From assembly GCA_900314535.1 (NCBI GenBank), contig OMVT01000001.1, positions 1-64,000 of the forward strand: 64,000 bases of DNA, in the 5' to 3' direction. Each line of letters starts with the position of its first letter. Position 1 is the first letter of the stretch. Below, piece by piece: positions 19,327 through 34,491 of the stretch. Origin of the DNA: an uncultured Olsenella sp. Lineage in GTDB: Bacteria > Actinomycetota > Coriobacteriia > Coriobacteriales > Atopobiaceae. The position numbers and the translations under genes were made by a program. The notes under the pieces are model-generated. The model did not search any database. It saw only the letters and a list, made by a program, of their open reading frames with translations, and was not told the origin of the DNA.

Positions 19327-19401
19327 GCCGGTATGGCTCAATGGCAGAGCAACAGTTTTGTAAACTGTGGGTTGTGGGTTCGACTCCCTCTACCGGCTCC
19401 A
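19327..19401 (+). tRNA. tRNA-Thr (TGT)
   Basis: The acceptor GCCGGTA pairs with TACCGGC. The anticodon stem ACAGT/ACTGT carries loop TTTGTAA, so the anticodon is TGT (Thr ACA). The T-loop is GGTTCGACTCC-type. CCA is encoded (19399-19401). It lies 18 bases after the NYN gene stop and is followed by a strong terminator. Confidence 0.95.
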
Positions 19402-19410
19402 CGATAAAGC

Positions 19411-19446
19411 AGCAGGTCACGATATGAATTCGTGGCCTGCTTTTTT
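19411..19446 (+). terminator. intrinsic terminator after tRNA-Thr
   Basis: AGCAGGTCACGA and TCGTGGCCTGCT form a 12-base stem containing one G-T or mismatch position around TATGAAT, followed by T6. It ends the cysS-rlmB-NYN-tRNA unit. Confidence 0.9.
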
Positions 19447-19875
19447 AGTCTCTGAACGATCGGAAGATGCTGATTCAAGCAGGTTGCTAGTAGTTCTGCA
19501 GCAGGATTTAGCCGAAATCGAAGCCGGCTCTGCAAGAACAGGCGCCAGCAAGAACAGGTGCCAGCACCAGAGCGCGTGGGCATACTGCCGATTGCAAGTT
19601 TACAAATCTTTTGAAGGAATTCTGCATTGAGCGGTCGTTGCCAGAGCACCGCTGACGGATTTGGCGAGCGGTTCTGCGTAACCAATGGAATGGGTGCCGT
19701 CAGCAGAGAAGAGATGAAAAGCATAGGCCGCTATGGGCGTATCCCGAAAAAACAGCAGGTCAGATGGGGCGGCAAGCAATGTCGCGTCTGCTCTGGAAAC
19801 CACTCCGCTCGTACAGGAATCTCTTGCAGTTGTGCAGGAATCGTGGGGGAGTTACGCCCGGCTGGGTGGATTATG
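19447..19875. other. 430-base gap without a supported gene
   Basis: Local GC is lower and short frames on both strands show no recognisable domain or good ribosome site. The only structure seen is a tandem 16-base repeat at 19532-19563 (GCAAGAACAGGCGCCA, then the same with one C-to-T change). The gap lies directly 3' of a tRNA gene, a common integration position, but no integrase or duplicated tRNA end is visible. Confidence 0.5.
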
Positions 19876-19904
19876 TTGACATGAATTTGGGGACGTCGTA
19901 CTAT
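19876..19904 (+). promoter_or_regulatory. strong promoter of tRNA-Tyr/Thr/Met-tuf cluster
   Basis: TTGACA, 17 bases, TACTAT: a consensus -35 at ideal spacing with five of six -10 bases. It lies 52 bases before the first tRNA. No strong promoter is seen between the tRNAs and tuf, so it may serve both. Confidence 0.75.
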
Positions 19905-19955
19905 CTTTTCCGCTGACGGGGAGCACAGGCTCGCAGCAACGCTTGAAAACGGTAT

Positions 19956-20039
19956 GGGGATGTGGCACAGCGGCAACTGCGGCGGACTGTAAATCCGCTC
20001 TCTCTGAGTTCCTTGGTTCGAGTCCAAGCATCCCCACCA
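19956..20039 (+). tRNA. tRNA-Tyr (GTA)
   Basis: GGGGATG pairs with CATCCCC. The anticodon stem GCGGA/TCCGC carries loop CTGTAAA, so the anticodon is GTA. The long variable arm (TCTCTCTGAGTTCC region) is typical of class II tRNA-Tyr. CCA is encoded at 20037-20039. It is the first of three closely spaced tRNAs. Confidence 0.95.
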
Positions 20040-20040
20040 T

Positions 20041-20116
20041 GCCCGTGTAGCTCAGTCGGTAGAGCACTTCGTTGGTAACGAAGAGGTCACCGGTTCAAAT
20101 CCGGTCGCGGGCTCCA
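20041..20116 (+). tRNA. tRNA-Thr (GGT)
   Basis: GCCCGTG pairs with CGCGGGC (one G-T). The anticodon stem CTTCG/CGAAG carries loop TTGGTAA, so the anticodon is GGT. CCA is encoded at 20114-20116. It starts one base after the tRNA-Tyr CCA, so it must be cut from a common precursor. Confidence 0.95.
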
Positions 20117-20129
20117 GATTCAGGCATAT

Positions 20130-20206
20130 GGCGGTGTAGCTCAGCTGGTTAGAGCACGCGGCTCATACCCGCGATGTCACCGGTTCGAATCCAGTCACCG
20201 CTACCA
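20130..20206 (+). tRNA. tRNA-Met (CAT), elongator-type
   Basis: GGCGGTG pairs with CACCGCT (first pair G-T). The anticodon stem CGCGG/CCGCG carries loop CTCATAC, so the anticodon is CAT. CCA is encoded at 20204-20206. The T-stem ACCGG/CCAGT has a C-A mismatch at its middle pair. It lacks initiator features (three G-C pairs in the anticodon stem), but a lysidine-modified Ile tRNA cannot be excluded. Confidence 0.88.
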
Positions 20207-20214
20207 GAGCTTCC

Positions 20215-20234
20215 GCGGCGCCCTTGGGCGCCGC
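20215..20234 (+). terminator. hairpin between tRNA-Met and tuf
   Basis: GCGGCGCCC, TT, GGGCGCCGC: a very stable GC hairpin 9 bases after the tRNA CCA with no T-run. It may be a processing or pausing signal rather than a full terminator. Confidence 0.45.
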
Positions 20235-20302
20235 TAAGCATATAAGAGGGTATTATCAGGTAAGACCGACCAACAAGTGGTCGATTTTGAAGGAGGACGG
20301 CA

Positions 20303-21493
20303 ATGGCCAAGGAAAAGTTCGAGCGCACTAAGCCCCATGTAAACATTGGTACCATCGGCCACGTTGACCATGGTAAGACGACCCTGACCGCAGCAATCAC
20401 CAAGGTCCTTTCTGAGACCCCGGGCTGCAAGGCAAACTACACGGCCTTCGAGAACATCGACAAGGCTCCCGAGGAGCGTCAGCGCGGCATTACCATTACC
20501 GTCGCTCACGTCGAGTATGAGACCGAGAAGCGTCACTATGCACACGTTGACTGCCCGGGCCACGCTGACTACGTCAAGAACATGATCTCCGGCGCAGCTC
20601 AGATGGACGGCGCAATCCTCGTCATCGCTGCAACCGACGGCCCGATGGCTCAGACGCGTGAGCACATCCTCCTTGCTCGTCAGGTCGGCGTCAAGTACAT
20701 CGTCGTCTTCCTGAACAAGTGCGACATGGTCGACGATGAGGAGCTCATCGACCTCGTCGAGATGGAGACCCGTGACCTTCTCTCCGAGTACGACTACCCC
20801 GGAGACGACATTCCTATCATCCGTGGCTCTGCACTCGGCGCCCTCAACGGCGATCCGAAGTGGGTCGAGTCCATCCGCGAGCTCATGCGCACCGTCGATG
20901 AGTACATCCCGACGCCGCAGCGCGACAACGAGAAGCCGTTCCTCATGGCTATCGAGGACGTCATGACCATCTCTGGCCGTGGCACCGTCGCAACCGGCCG
21001 TGTCGAGCGTGGCGAGCTCAAGCTCAACGAGCCGGTCGAGATTGTCGGCATCAAGCCGACCCAGAAGTCGACCGCAACCGGCATCGAGATGTTCCGTAAG
21101 ACCATGGACTTCTGCGAGGCTGGCGACAACGTGGGCATCCTGCTCCGCGGCATCAAGCGCGAGGACATCGAGCGTGGCCAGGTTATCTGCAAGCCGGGCT
21201 CCGTCCAGCCGCACTCCAAGTTCTCTGCTGAGGTCTACGTTCTGACCAAGGACGAGGGTGGCCGTCACACGCCGTTCTTCTCCAACTATCGTCCGCAGTT
21301 CTACTTCCGTACGACCGACATCACGGGCACCATCACGCTCCCCGAGGGCGTCGAGATGGCTATGCCGGGTGACCACACGACGATTAACGTCGAGCTCATC
21401 CACCACATCGCAATGGAGGAGGGCGACCGCTTCGCAGTCCGCGAGGGTGGCCACACCGTTGCTGATGGCCGTGTCGTCAAGATCGTTGAGTAG
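20303..21493 (+). CDS. tuf: elongation factor Tu
   Basis: A 396-residue EF-Tu, the GTPase that delivers aminoacyl-tRNA to the ribosome. G1 is GHVDHGKT (residues 19-26), G3 is [13 protein letters not shown]4 is NKCD, and domain 3 contains [11 protein letters not shown]. The length is standard. It follows a tRNA-Tyr/Thr/Met cluster, as in E. coli thrU-tyrU-glyT-thrT-tufB, and not fusA as in many str operons. The ribosome site is GAAGGAGG. It has its own terminator. Confidence 0.98.
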   Translation: MAKEKFERTKPHVNIGTIGHVDHGKTTLTAAITKVLSETPGCKANYTAFENIDKAPEERQRGITITVAHVEYETEKRHYAHVDCPGHADYVKNMISGAAQMDGAILVIAATDGPMAQTREHILLARQVGVKYIVVFLNKCDMVDDEELIDLVEMETRDLLSEYDYPGDDIPIIRGSALGALNGDPKWVESIRELMRTVDEYIPTPQRDNEKPFLMAIEDVMTISGRGTVATGRVERGELKLNEPVEIVGIKPTQKSTATGIEMFRKTMDFCEAGDNVGILLRGIKREDIERGQVICKPGSVQPHSKFSAEVYVLTKDEGGRHTPFFSNYRPQFYFRTTDITGTITLPEGVEMAMPGDHTTINVELIHHIAMEEGDRFAVREGGHTVADGRVVKIVE

Positions 21494-21514
21494 ATCTAAC
21501 TGACGAGGCTTTCT

Positions 21515-21547
21515 GACCCGGTGCCCCTCAGGGTGCCGGGTCTTTTC
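21515..21547 (+). terminator. intrinsic terminator after tuf
   Basis: The stem GACCCGG..CCC, loop CTCA, GGG..CCGGGTC, has a TG/TG internal loop and is followed by TTTTC. It lies 21 bases after the tuf stop. Confidence 0.85.
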
Positions 21548-21614
21548 ATGCAAGCACCATCAGACCCAGTTATATGCACATTCTGTGCAGCGGTCTGAGA
21601 GTTCCTATCGGTAG

Positions 21615-21644
21615 TTGACAGAATCGACCTAGGGATGGTAACGT
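21615..21644 (+). promoter_or_regulatory. promoter of rpmG-tRNA-Trp-secE-nusG unit
   Basis: TTGACA, 18 bases, TAACGT: a perfect -35 and a -10 retaining TA...T. It lies 57 bases before the rpmG ATG and after the tuf terminator. Confidence 0.65.
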
Positions 21645-21701
21645 AGTCCACCGCGTCATGGTCGAGGGCGTCTCGGCTATGACAAGTATTCAGGAGGATC
21701 A

Positions 21702-21851
21702 ATGCGTACTTTGGTTACCCTTGCATGCACTGAGTGCAAGCGCCGCAACTACACCACGAAGAAGAACAAGTCGAACAACCCTGATCGACTTGAGATGAAG
21801 AAATACTGCCCGTGGTGCCGCAAGCACACGCTGCACAAGGAAACCCGCTAA
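21702..21851 (+). CDS. rpmG: 50S ribosomal protein L33
   Basis: A 49-residue L33. It is the zinc-binding (C+) form, with CTECK near residue 9 and CPWCRK near 36, so four Cys coordinate one zinc ion. The sequence runs [18 protein letters not shown] at the N-terminus and ends [17 protein letters not shown] ribosome site lies 6 bases before the ATG. It is followed within 16 bases by tRNA-Trp and then secE-nusG, the same rpmG-secE-nusG order found in Firmicutes. Confidence 0.96.
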   Translation: MRTLVTLACTECKRRNYTTKKNKSNNPDRLEMKKYCPWCRKHTLHKETR

Positions 21852-21866
21852 AATAGGGTTAGTCAT

Positions 21867-21942
21867 AGGCCAGTAGCTCCAATGGTAGAGCGGCGGTCTC
21901 CAAAACCGTTTGTTGAGGGTTCGAGTCCTTCCTGGCCTGCCA
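21867..21942 (+). tRNA. tRNA-Trp (CCA)
   Basis: AGGCCAG pairs with CTGGCCT. The anticodon loop CTCCAAA gives anticodon CCA; the discriminator is G and CCA is encoded at 21940-21942. It lies between rpmG and secE in one unit, a placement known from several bacteria. Confidence 0.95.
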
Positions 21943-21951
21943 GCAATTCCA

Positions 21952-21980
21952 CCGACTATCCCTTACGGGGTAGTCGGTTT
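21952..21980 (+). terminator. attenuator-like hairpin between tRNA-Trp and secE
   Basis: CCGACTATCCC and GGGGTAGTCGG (11 pairs, one T-G) around TTAC are followed by only three T. It is positioned to separate the tRNA from the downstream mRNA and may act as a partial terminator. Confidence 0.55.
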
Positions 21981-22018
21981 CCATGTAATAAGGTTCTTTT
22001 GATCTGAAGGGTTAGCGC

Positions 22019-22378
22019 ATGGCTAAGAAGGAGCGCCAGAAGAGGTCCGCACGCCAGGCCCGTGCACAGAAGCGTGCAGAGCTTGAGGCGGCGCACGCCA
22101 CATCCGTCGCTTCCACAGGCGATGCAAAGAAGGCTGATTCTTCTGCCAAGTCGCAGGAGACAAAGCCGGCAAAGGCTGCAAAGAAGCCGGGACGCGTCCG
22201 TTCCTACTTCCAGGCTGTCAAGGCTGAGATGCATCGTGTCGTGTGGCCGTCCCGCGAGGAGCTCAAGAACTACACTGTCGCCGTCACGGCCTTCCTGATC
22301 GTCTTCGGCTTCTGCATCTGGCTCGTCGATACGGGCGTCGTCGCTCTGATGGTCGGCTTCACGGGCCTGAGGGGGTAG
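22019..22378 (+). CDS. secE: preprotein translocase subunit SecE
   Basis: A 119-residue SecE, the clamp subunit of the SecYEG channel. A Lys/Ala-rich N-terminal extension of about 55 residues precedes the conserved amphipathic region RSYFQAVKAEMHRVVWPSRE and a single transmembrane helix (TVAVTAFLIVFGFCIWLVD). Minimal SecE is about 60 residues, so the extension is longer than usual but normal in Actinomycetota. nusG begins 2 bases after the stop. Confidence 0.94.
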   Translation: MAKKERQKRSARQARAQKRAELEAAHATSVASTGDAKKADSSAKSQETKPAKAAKKPGRVRSYFQAVKAEMHRVVWPSREELKNYTVAVTAFLIVFGFCIWLVDTGVVALMVGFTGLRG

Positions 22379-22380
22379 AG

Positions 22381-22926
22381 ATGGCAAAGCACTGGTATGT
22401 CGTGCATACCTACTCGGGATACGAGAACAAGGTAAAGACCGATCTCGAGCACCGTGTCGAGACCTTCGGCATGACGGACAGGATTACGGATGTCCAGATT
22501 CCTGTCGAGGAAGTCACCGAGGTCAAGGAAGGCGGCAAGCGTGAGACCAAGGAATCCAAGGTCTTCCCGGGCTACGTCCTCGTCCGCATGGAGATGGACG
22601 ACAATACCTGGACTGTCGTCAGGAACACGCCGGGCGTAACCGGCTTCGTCGGTCTTGATGGCTCCAAGCCGGCACCTCTTCGCCGCTCCGAGTACAACAA
22701 GATCATGCGCCGCACGCCGAACGCACCAACCGAGGTCGTTCCGAAGCGTGTAGCCTCGTCCTTCGAGGTCGGCCAGTCCGTCAAGGTCATCTCCGGTCCT
22801 CTTGCAGACTTCGATGGCCAGATTTCCGAGATCGATGCAGACGCGAGCAAGGTCAAGGTCATGCTCACGATCTTCGGTCGCGAAACCCCGGTGGAGCTCA
22901 CGCTCGACCAGATTGCAAGCATCTAA
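22381..22926 (+). CDS. nusG: transcription termination/antitermination protein NusG
   Basis: A 181-residue NusG that binds RNA polymerase, links it to the ribosome and modulates pausing and Rho. The NGN domain starts KHWYVVHTYSGYENKV and contains FPGYVLVRMEMDD and NTPGVTGFVG. The KOW domain is FEVGQSVKVISGPLADFDG. The ATG at 22381 matches the family; a longer upstream frame overlaps secE and is not real. rplK follows after a 91-base gap. Confidence 0.97.
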   Translation: MAKHWYVVHTYSGYENKVKTDLEHRVETFGMTDRITDVQIPVEEVTEVKEGGKRETKESKVFPGYVLVRMEMDDNTWTVVRNTPGVTGFVGLDGSKPAPLRRSEYNKIMRRTPNAPTEVVPKRVASSFEVGQSVKVISGPLADFDGQISEIDADASKVKVMLTIFGRETPVELTLDQIASI

Positions 22927-23017
22927 GGCATCGCTGCGCGGCACCGTTCGGTGAGGAAGCTTCTCGGCAGCTGCGTTGTGAAATAGCACGTATCCGTTTC
23001 TGAATCAGGAGACTAGC

Positions 23018-23449
23018 ATGGCGAAGAAGCAAGTCACGCACTTCATCAAGCTCCAGATTCCTGCTGGCAAGGCAAACCCTGCTCCTCCAGTAGGACCCGC
23101 TCTGGGCGCAGCACAGGTCAACATCATGCAGTTCTGCCAGGCATTCAACGCTGCCACGCAGGACAAGATGGGTGACATCATCCCGGTCGAGATTACGGTC
23201 TACGAGGACCGTTCCTTCGACTTCATCTGCAAGACCCCGCCCGCAGCCCAGCTCATCAAGAAGGAGCTTGGCATCAAGAGCGGCTCCGGCGTTCCTCAGC
23301 GCGACAAGGTCGGCCAGCTCACGCAGGAGCAGCTCACCAAGATTGCCGAGATCAAGATGCCGGACCTCAATGCCAATGACATCGAGGCTGCCAAGAAGAT
23401 CGTTGCCGGCACGGCACGTTCCATGGGTGTCACGGTCGCAGCAGAGTAG
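23018..23449 (+). CDS. rplK: 50S ribosomal protein L11
   Basis: A 143-residue L11 of the GTPase-associated centre, which binds 23S rRNA helices 43/44. Landmarks are the N-terminal [22 protein letters not shown] with its proline hinge and the C-terminal rRNA-binding [24 protein letters not shown] region. The ribosome site CAGGAG precedes the ATG. It is separated from rplA by 119 bases containing two hairpins. Confidence 0.97.
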   Translation: MAKKQVTHFIKLQIPAGKANPAPPVGPALGAAQVNIMQFCQAFNAATQDKMGDIIPVEITVYEDRSFDFICKTPPAAQLIKKELGIKSGSGVPQRDKVGQLTQEQLTKIAEIKMPDLNANDIEAAKKIVAGTARSMGVTVAAE

Positions 23450-23467
23450 CTTCATTGCTGTATCTGA

Positions 23468-23520
23468 GAGCGTGCGCCTCGGCGGTGCACGCTCTTTGAA
23501 TGAAAAGGCGGGAAACCGCC
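23468..23520 (+). promoter_or_regulatory. two hairpins between rplK and rplA
   Basis: Hairpin 1 is GAGCGTGC/GCACGCTC (23468-23494), followed by TTT. Hairpin 2 is GGCGG, GAAA tetraloop, CCGCC (23507-23520). A GGGC/GCCC element follows before the rplA ribosome site. They could attenuate or form the L1 autoregulatory target; no canonical L1 site is certain. Confidence 0.4.
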
Positions 23521-23568
23521 GCTATGTGGGAGGGCATCACGCCCGCTGACCACAGGAGGTAAGAAAGA

Positions 23569-24273
23569 ATGCCGAAGCACGGAAAGCAGTACCGCGAGAA
23601 CGCGGCCAAGGTCGAGAGCAAGCTCTACACGCCGAAGGAGGCTCTCGAGCTTCTCAAGGAGGTATCCTTCGCGAAGTTCGATGAGACCGTCGAGGTCTCC
23701 ATCCGCCTGGGTGTCGATACCCGCAAGGCTGACCAGAACATCCGTGGCTCCATCTCCCTTCCTAACGGCACCGGCAAGACCGTCCGCGTCGCCGTCTTCG
23801 CCGAGGGCGAGAAGGCACGCGAGGCAGAGGCTGCAGGTGCTGACATCGTCGGCTCCGACGACCTCGTCGCCGAGATCCAGAAGGGCAACCTCGACTTCGA
23901 CGCTGCCATCGCAACCCCGAACATGATGAGCAAGGTCGGTCGCCTCGGCCGTATCCTCGGCCCCCGTGGCCTCATGCCGAACCCCAAGCTCGGCACCGTC
24001 ACGATGGACGTCGAGAAGATGGTCAAGGAGCTCAAGGCTGGCCGTGTCGAGTATCGTGCAGACCGCTATGGCATCTGCCATGTGCCCCTGGGCAAGAAGT
24101 CCTTCGACACGAAGGCTCTGCTCGAGAACTACCAGGCTCTGATCTCCGAGATCGTCCGCGTCAAGCCGGCAACCGCGAAGGGCAAGTACATCAAGTCCGT
24201 CGCAGTCTCCACGACGATGGGCCCTGGCATCAAGGTCGATCCGACCATGGTGAGGAACCTGCTCGCCGAGTAG
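23569..24273 (+). CDS. rplA: 50S ribosomal protein L1
   Basis: A 234-residue L1 of the mobile L1 stalk, also a translational repressor of its own operon in many bacteria. Landmarks are [19 protein letters not shown], the [15 protein letters not shown] strand, and [20 protein letters not shown]. The ribosome site is ACAGGAGGT. A strong terminator follows, so rplKA and rplJL are separate units. Confidence 0.97.
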   Translation: MPKHGKQYRENAAKVESKLYTPKEALELLKEVSFAKFDETVEVSIRLGVDTRKADQNIRGSISLPNGTGKTVRVAVFAEGEKAREAEAAGADIVGSDDLVAEIQKGNLDFDAAIATPNMMSKVGRLGRILGPRGLMPNPKLGTVTMDVEKMVKELKAGRVEYRADRYGICHVPLGKKSFDTKALLENYQALISEIVRVKPATAKGKYIKSVAVSTTMGPGIKVDPTMVRNLLAE

Positions 24274-24295
24274 TGCGGATACTGCTGAATGCAGA

Positions 24296-24330
24296 AGAGG
24301 GAAGGGGCAAAAGCTCCTTCCCTCTTTTTT
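24296..24330 (+). terminator. intrinsic terminator after rplA
   Basis: AGAGGGAAGGGGC, loop AAAA, GCTCCTTCCCTCT forms a 13-pair stem with one G-T, followed by T6. It lies 23 bases after the rplA stop. Confidence 0.93.
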
Positions 24331-24393
24331 GTGCCTCAGGGAGCTCTGCGCTGTGTGAGGAACGTGGAGAGCATGCCAAGTCCAGACGTTGCC

Positions 24394-24422
24394 TTGACGC
24401 GAAATTGCCCATCTGCGATACT
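24394..24422 (+). promoter_or_regulatory. promoter of rplJ-rplL
   Basis: TTGACG, 17 bases, GATACT: five of six -35 bases and four of six -10 bases. It would produce a leader of about 187 nt before rplJ. Confidence 0.6.
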
Positions 24423-24526
24423 ACACAGCTGCAATGCATATAGCACGTCCGCTGCCAGAGACAGCCGGTGCCGAAAGGCTCAAAGGGTTCGCCCGCCAGC
24501 CTAGGTGGTCCAACAAAGACTTCCTG

Positions 24527-24596
24527 GACCCTGTCTGGCATGGCCGGGCAGGGTCTTCGTTTGACCCGCCGCGTCGGTGGTTCGTGCCAAACGAAG
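24527..24596 (+). promoter_or_regulatory. structured L10 leader RNA
   Basis: Two abutting hairpins share base 24555. The first is GACCCTG/CAGGGTC (24527-24555, inner TGGC/GCCG). The second is CTTCGTTTG/CAAACGAAG (24555-24563 with 24588-24596), ending 5 bases before the rplJ Shine-Dalgarno. L10 leaders bind the L10(L12) complex to repress translation; the role here is by position and structure. Confidence 0.6.
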
Positions 24597-24615
24597 CAAC
24601 AAGGAGGTGTACATC

Positions 24616-25131
24616 ATGCCGAATCAGAAAAATACTGCCATGCTCGAGAAGGTCAAGGCCTCTCTCGATGCATCCAAAGGACTCTTCGTGGTTGACTATC
24701 GTGGCCTGACCGTGAAGGAGACGCAGCAGCTTCGCCGCGACCTGCGCGAGGCCGGTGCAGAGATGAAGGTCTACAAGAACAACATCGTTCGCATCGCTCT
24801 CAAGGACGCCGAGATGCCTGAGCTCGATTGCCAGGGCACCTGCGCCTACATCTTCTTCGAGAAGGATCCTGTCGAGGCTGCCAAGGTCGTCAAGAAGACC
24901 GCCGAGAAGCTCAACAAGCTTGAGTTCGTCGGTGGCATCGCCGATGGCCAGGCACTCTCCCCTGAGGATGCAAAGGCATACGCCGACCTGCCGAGCCGCG
25001 AGGAGCTCATGGCCCAGCTCGTCTACGTCGTTGCCAGCCCGCTGCGTGGCATCGCTTCCGTCTGCGCTGGCCCTGCACGCGGTCTCGTCACCGCTCTCGA
25101 CGCTATCGCCGACCAGAAGAACGCCGCATAG
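24616..25131 (+). CDS. rplJ: 50S ribosomal protein L10
   Basis: A 171-residue L10, base of the L7/L12 stalk. Landmarks are GLFVVDYRGLTVKETQQLR and the KVYKNNIVRIAL segment; the C-terminal helix that binds L12 dimers is ARGLVTALDAIADQ. The ATG at 24616 follows CAAGGAGGTG; an upstream in-frame ATG/GTG (24577) lies inside the leader hairpin and is unlikely. rplL follows after 82 bases. Confidence 0.96.
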   Translation: MPNQKNTAMLEKVKASLDASKGLFVVDYRGLTVKETQQLRRDLREAGAEMKVYKNNIVRIALKDAEMPELDCQGTCAYIFFEKDPVEAAKVVKKTAEKLNKLEFVGGIADGQALSPEDAKAYADLPSREELMAQLVYVVASPLRGIASVCAGPARGLVTALDAIADQKNAA

Positions 25132-25213
25132 GCACGCACGTCTGCACTACCTGCTAGATCAGAAAACATCAGAGGCGCTATAGAGAGCGCCCCGAACAAG
25201 AAGGAGTCATACC

Positions 25214-25591
25214 ATGGCTGTCACCAAGGAAGAGATCGTTGAGGCCCTCAAGGAGATGCCCGCACTCGAGCTTTCTGAGCTCGTTCATGAGCTGGAGGAC
25301 GTCTTCGGCGTCTCCGCTGCTGCTCCCGTCGCTGTCGCTGCTGCTCCTGCAGCAGGCGCTGCTGCTCCTGAGGAGGAGAAGACGAACTTCGACGTCGTCC
25401 TCGAGGGCTTCGGCGAGAACAAGATCGCTGTCATCAAGGTTGTCCGCAAGCTCACCAACCTTGGCCTGAAGGAGGCCAAGGAGGTCGTCGAGTCCGCTCC
25501 GAAGGCCATCCTCGAGGGTGCCAAGAAGGAGGACGCCGAGGCTGCCAAGAAGGAGCTCGAGGACGCCGGCGCAGCTGTCTCCCTCAAGTAA
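25214..25591 (+). CDS. rplL: 50S ribosomal protein L7/L12
   Basis: A 125-residue L7/L12 stalk protein that recruits translation GTPases. It has an N-terminal dimerisation helix ([20 protein letters not shown]), an Ala/Pro-rich hinge (about residues 37-55), and a C-terminal domain containing [20 protein letters not shown] and [15 protein letters not shown]. The ribosome site is AAGGAGT. A strong terminator follows. Confidence 0.97.
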   Translation: MAVTKEEIVEALKEMPALELSELVHELEDVFGVSAAAPVAVAAAPAAGAAAPEEEKTNFDVVLEGFGENKIAVIKVVRKLTNLGLKEAKEVVESAPKAILEGAKKEDAEAAKKELEDAGAAVSLK

Positions 25592-25623
25592 CTTCTGCCT
25601 CACGGCATAAGCTCACCTTGTAC

Positions 25624-25658
25624 AGAAGGGACCGGGGTTTACACCCGGTCCCTTCTTT
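25624..25658 (+). terminator. intrinsic terminator after rplL
   Basis: AGAAGGGACCGGG and CCCGGTCCCTTCT form a perfect 13-bp stem with a 7-base loop, followed by TTT and a T-rich stretch. It separates rplJL from rpoBC. Confidence 0.93.
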
Positions 25659-25770
25659 GCTATTCTTTCTTGTGTTGAGTCAGAGGGTGTCCACAGCCCC
25701 TCCACAATTCTGCTCGATGTTTCTGCAGCTTAAACGATGGTCGAGCCTAAATAAACGATTATGCGGTATA

Positions 25771-25792
25771 AGTCAAGACTTCAATCTTGACT
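25771..25792. promoter_or_regulatory. palindrome overlapping rpoBC -35
   Basis: AGTCAAGA, 6 bases, TCTTGACT: a perfect 8-bp inverted repeat whose right arm contains the TTGACT -35 hexamer. A bound dimer would compete directly with sigma. Confidence 0.55.
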
Positions 25793-25815
25793 AAAGCAGT
25801 ATCCTTCTGTAGATT
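25787..25815 (+). promoter_or_regulatory. rpoBC promoter
   Basis: TTGACT, 17 bases, TAGATT, with the predicted start point near 25822. It lies 129 bases after the rplL terminator and about 50 bases upstream of the rpoB GTG. Confidence 0.7.
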
Positions 25816-25822
25816 ACTAGTT

Positions 25823-25839
25823 TGCGGCATAATGCCGCA
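25823..25839. promoter_or_regulatory. palindrome at rpoBC transcription start
   Basis: TGCGGCAT, A, ATGCCGCA: a perfect 8-bp inverted repeat with one central base. It begins about at +1 of the predicted rpoBC transcript and ends 13 bases before the Shine-Dalgarno. Confidence 0.5.
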
Positions 25840-25867
25840 TACGTCTGTATGAAGGAGGAAATGCCTG

Positions 25868-29383
<3,516 letters not shown>

Positions 29384-29385
29384 CG

Positions 29386-33828
<4,443 letters not shown>

Positions 33829-33853
33829 GTCCTGAAAACAGGTTCTGAAACAG

Positions 33854-33891
33854 GGTCCGGCTTCGCTTTGGCGGGGCCGGACCTTTGTTTT
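33854..33891 (+). terminator. intrinsic terminator after rpoC
   Basis: GGTCCGGC and GCCGGACC form a perfect 8-bp stem with a 14-base loop, followed by TTTGTTTT. It lies 25 bases after the rpoC stop. Confidence 0.88.
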
Positions 33892-33956
33892 GGAGTCATT
33901 TCCAAGAAATATATGTGGCTGTCATGGAATAAGGATACGCCCGGTGGCGTGGTGTT

Positions 33957-33985
33957 TTGACAACTGGGATGGCGGGTCGTAAAGT
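33957..33985 (+). promoter_or_regulatory. str operon promoter
   Basis: TTGACA, 17 bases, TAAAGT: near-consensus at ideal spacing, 87 bases before the rpsL start. It drives rpsL-rpsG-fusA-rpsJ. Confidence 0.75.
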
Positions 33986-34072
33986 ATCTGCTTGCGCCTA
34001 TTCCGGCGATGTCGTGCTGCGTCGTCTGTAGCATAAGCGTACGTTGTACCAGTAGCAAAAAGGAGAAGAGCT

Positions 34073-34447
34073 TTGCCTACTATTAATCAGCTCGTTCGCC
34101 AGGGCCGCGTGAGCGTCAAGGCCAAGTCCAAGAACGCTGCTCTGCAGCACAACCCCCAGAAGCGTGGCGTCTGCACGCGCGTCTTCACCACGACGCCGAA
34201 GAAGCCGAACTCGGCACTCCGCAAGGTTGCCCGTGTCCGTCTCGTCAATGGCATCGAGGTCACTGCCTACATTCCGGGCGAGGGCCACAACCTTCAGGAG
34301 CACTCCATCGTCCTGATCCGTGGCGGCCGTGTCCGCGACCTTCCTGGTGTCCGCTACAAGATCGTCCGTGGCGCCTACGACTGCGCTGCTGTCCAGAACC
34401 GCAAGAAGGCTCGTTCCCGCTACGGCGCAAAGCGCCCCAAGGAGTAG
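34073..34447 (+). CDS. rpsL: 30S ribosomal protein S12
   Basis: A 124-residue S12 of the decoding centre. It starts with TTG after AAAAGGAGAAG. The streptomycin loop [16 protein letters not shown] keeps Lys43 and Lys44. The second loop reads [12 protein letters not shown], so residue 88 is Arg (codon CGC) where most bacteria have Lys. K88R is a known streptomycin-resistance substitution in Mycobacterium tuberculosis. It is first in a four-gene str operon. Confidence 0.97.
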   Translation: MPTINQLVRQGRVSVKAKSKNAALQHNPQKRGVCTRVFTTTPKKPNSALRKVARVRLVNGIEVTAYIPGEGHNLQEHSIVLIRGGRVRDLPGVRYKIVRGAYDCAAVQNRKKARSRYGAKRPKE

Positions 34448-34491
34448 CAGCCGCTTTCGAGTTTCAACCGCTAGCTTAGAGGAGATATAAC

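Noticed and set aside
19338-19724. possible minus-strand gene near tRNA-Thr
   Set aside because: It overlaps the tRNA and its terminator, has no ribosome site, and matches no family.
20237-20256. separate tuf promoter at TATAAG/TATTAT
   Set aside because: The -35 position falls inside a GC hairpin with no matching hexamer.
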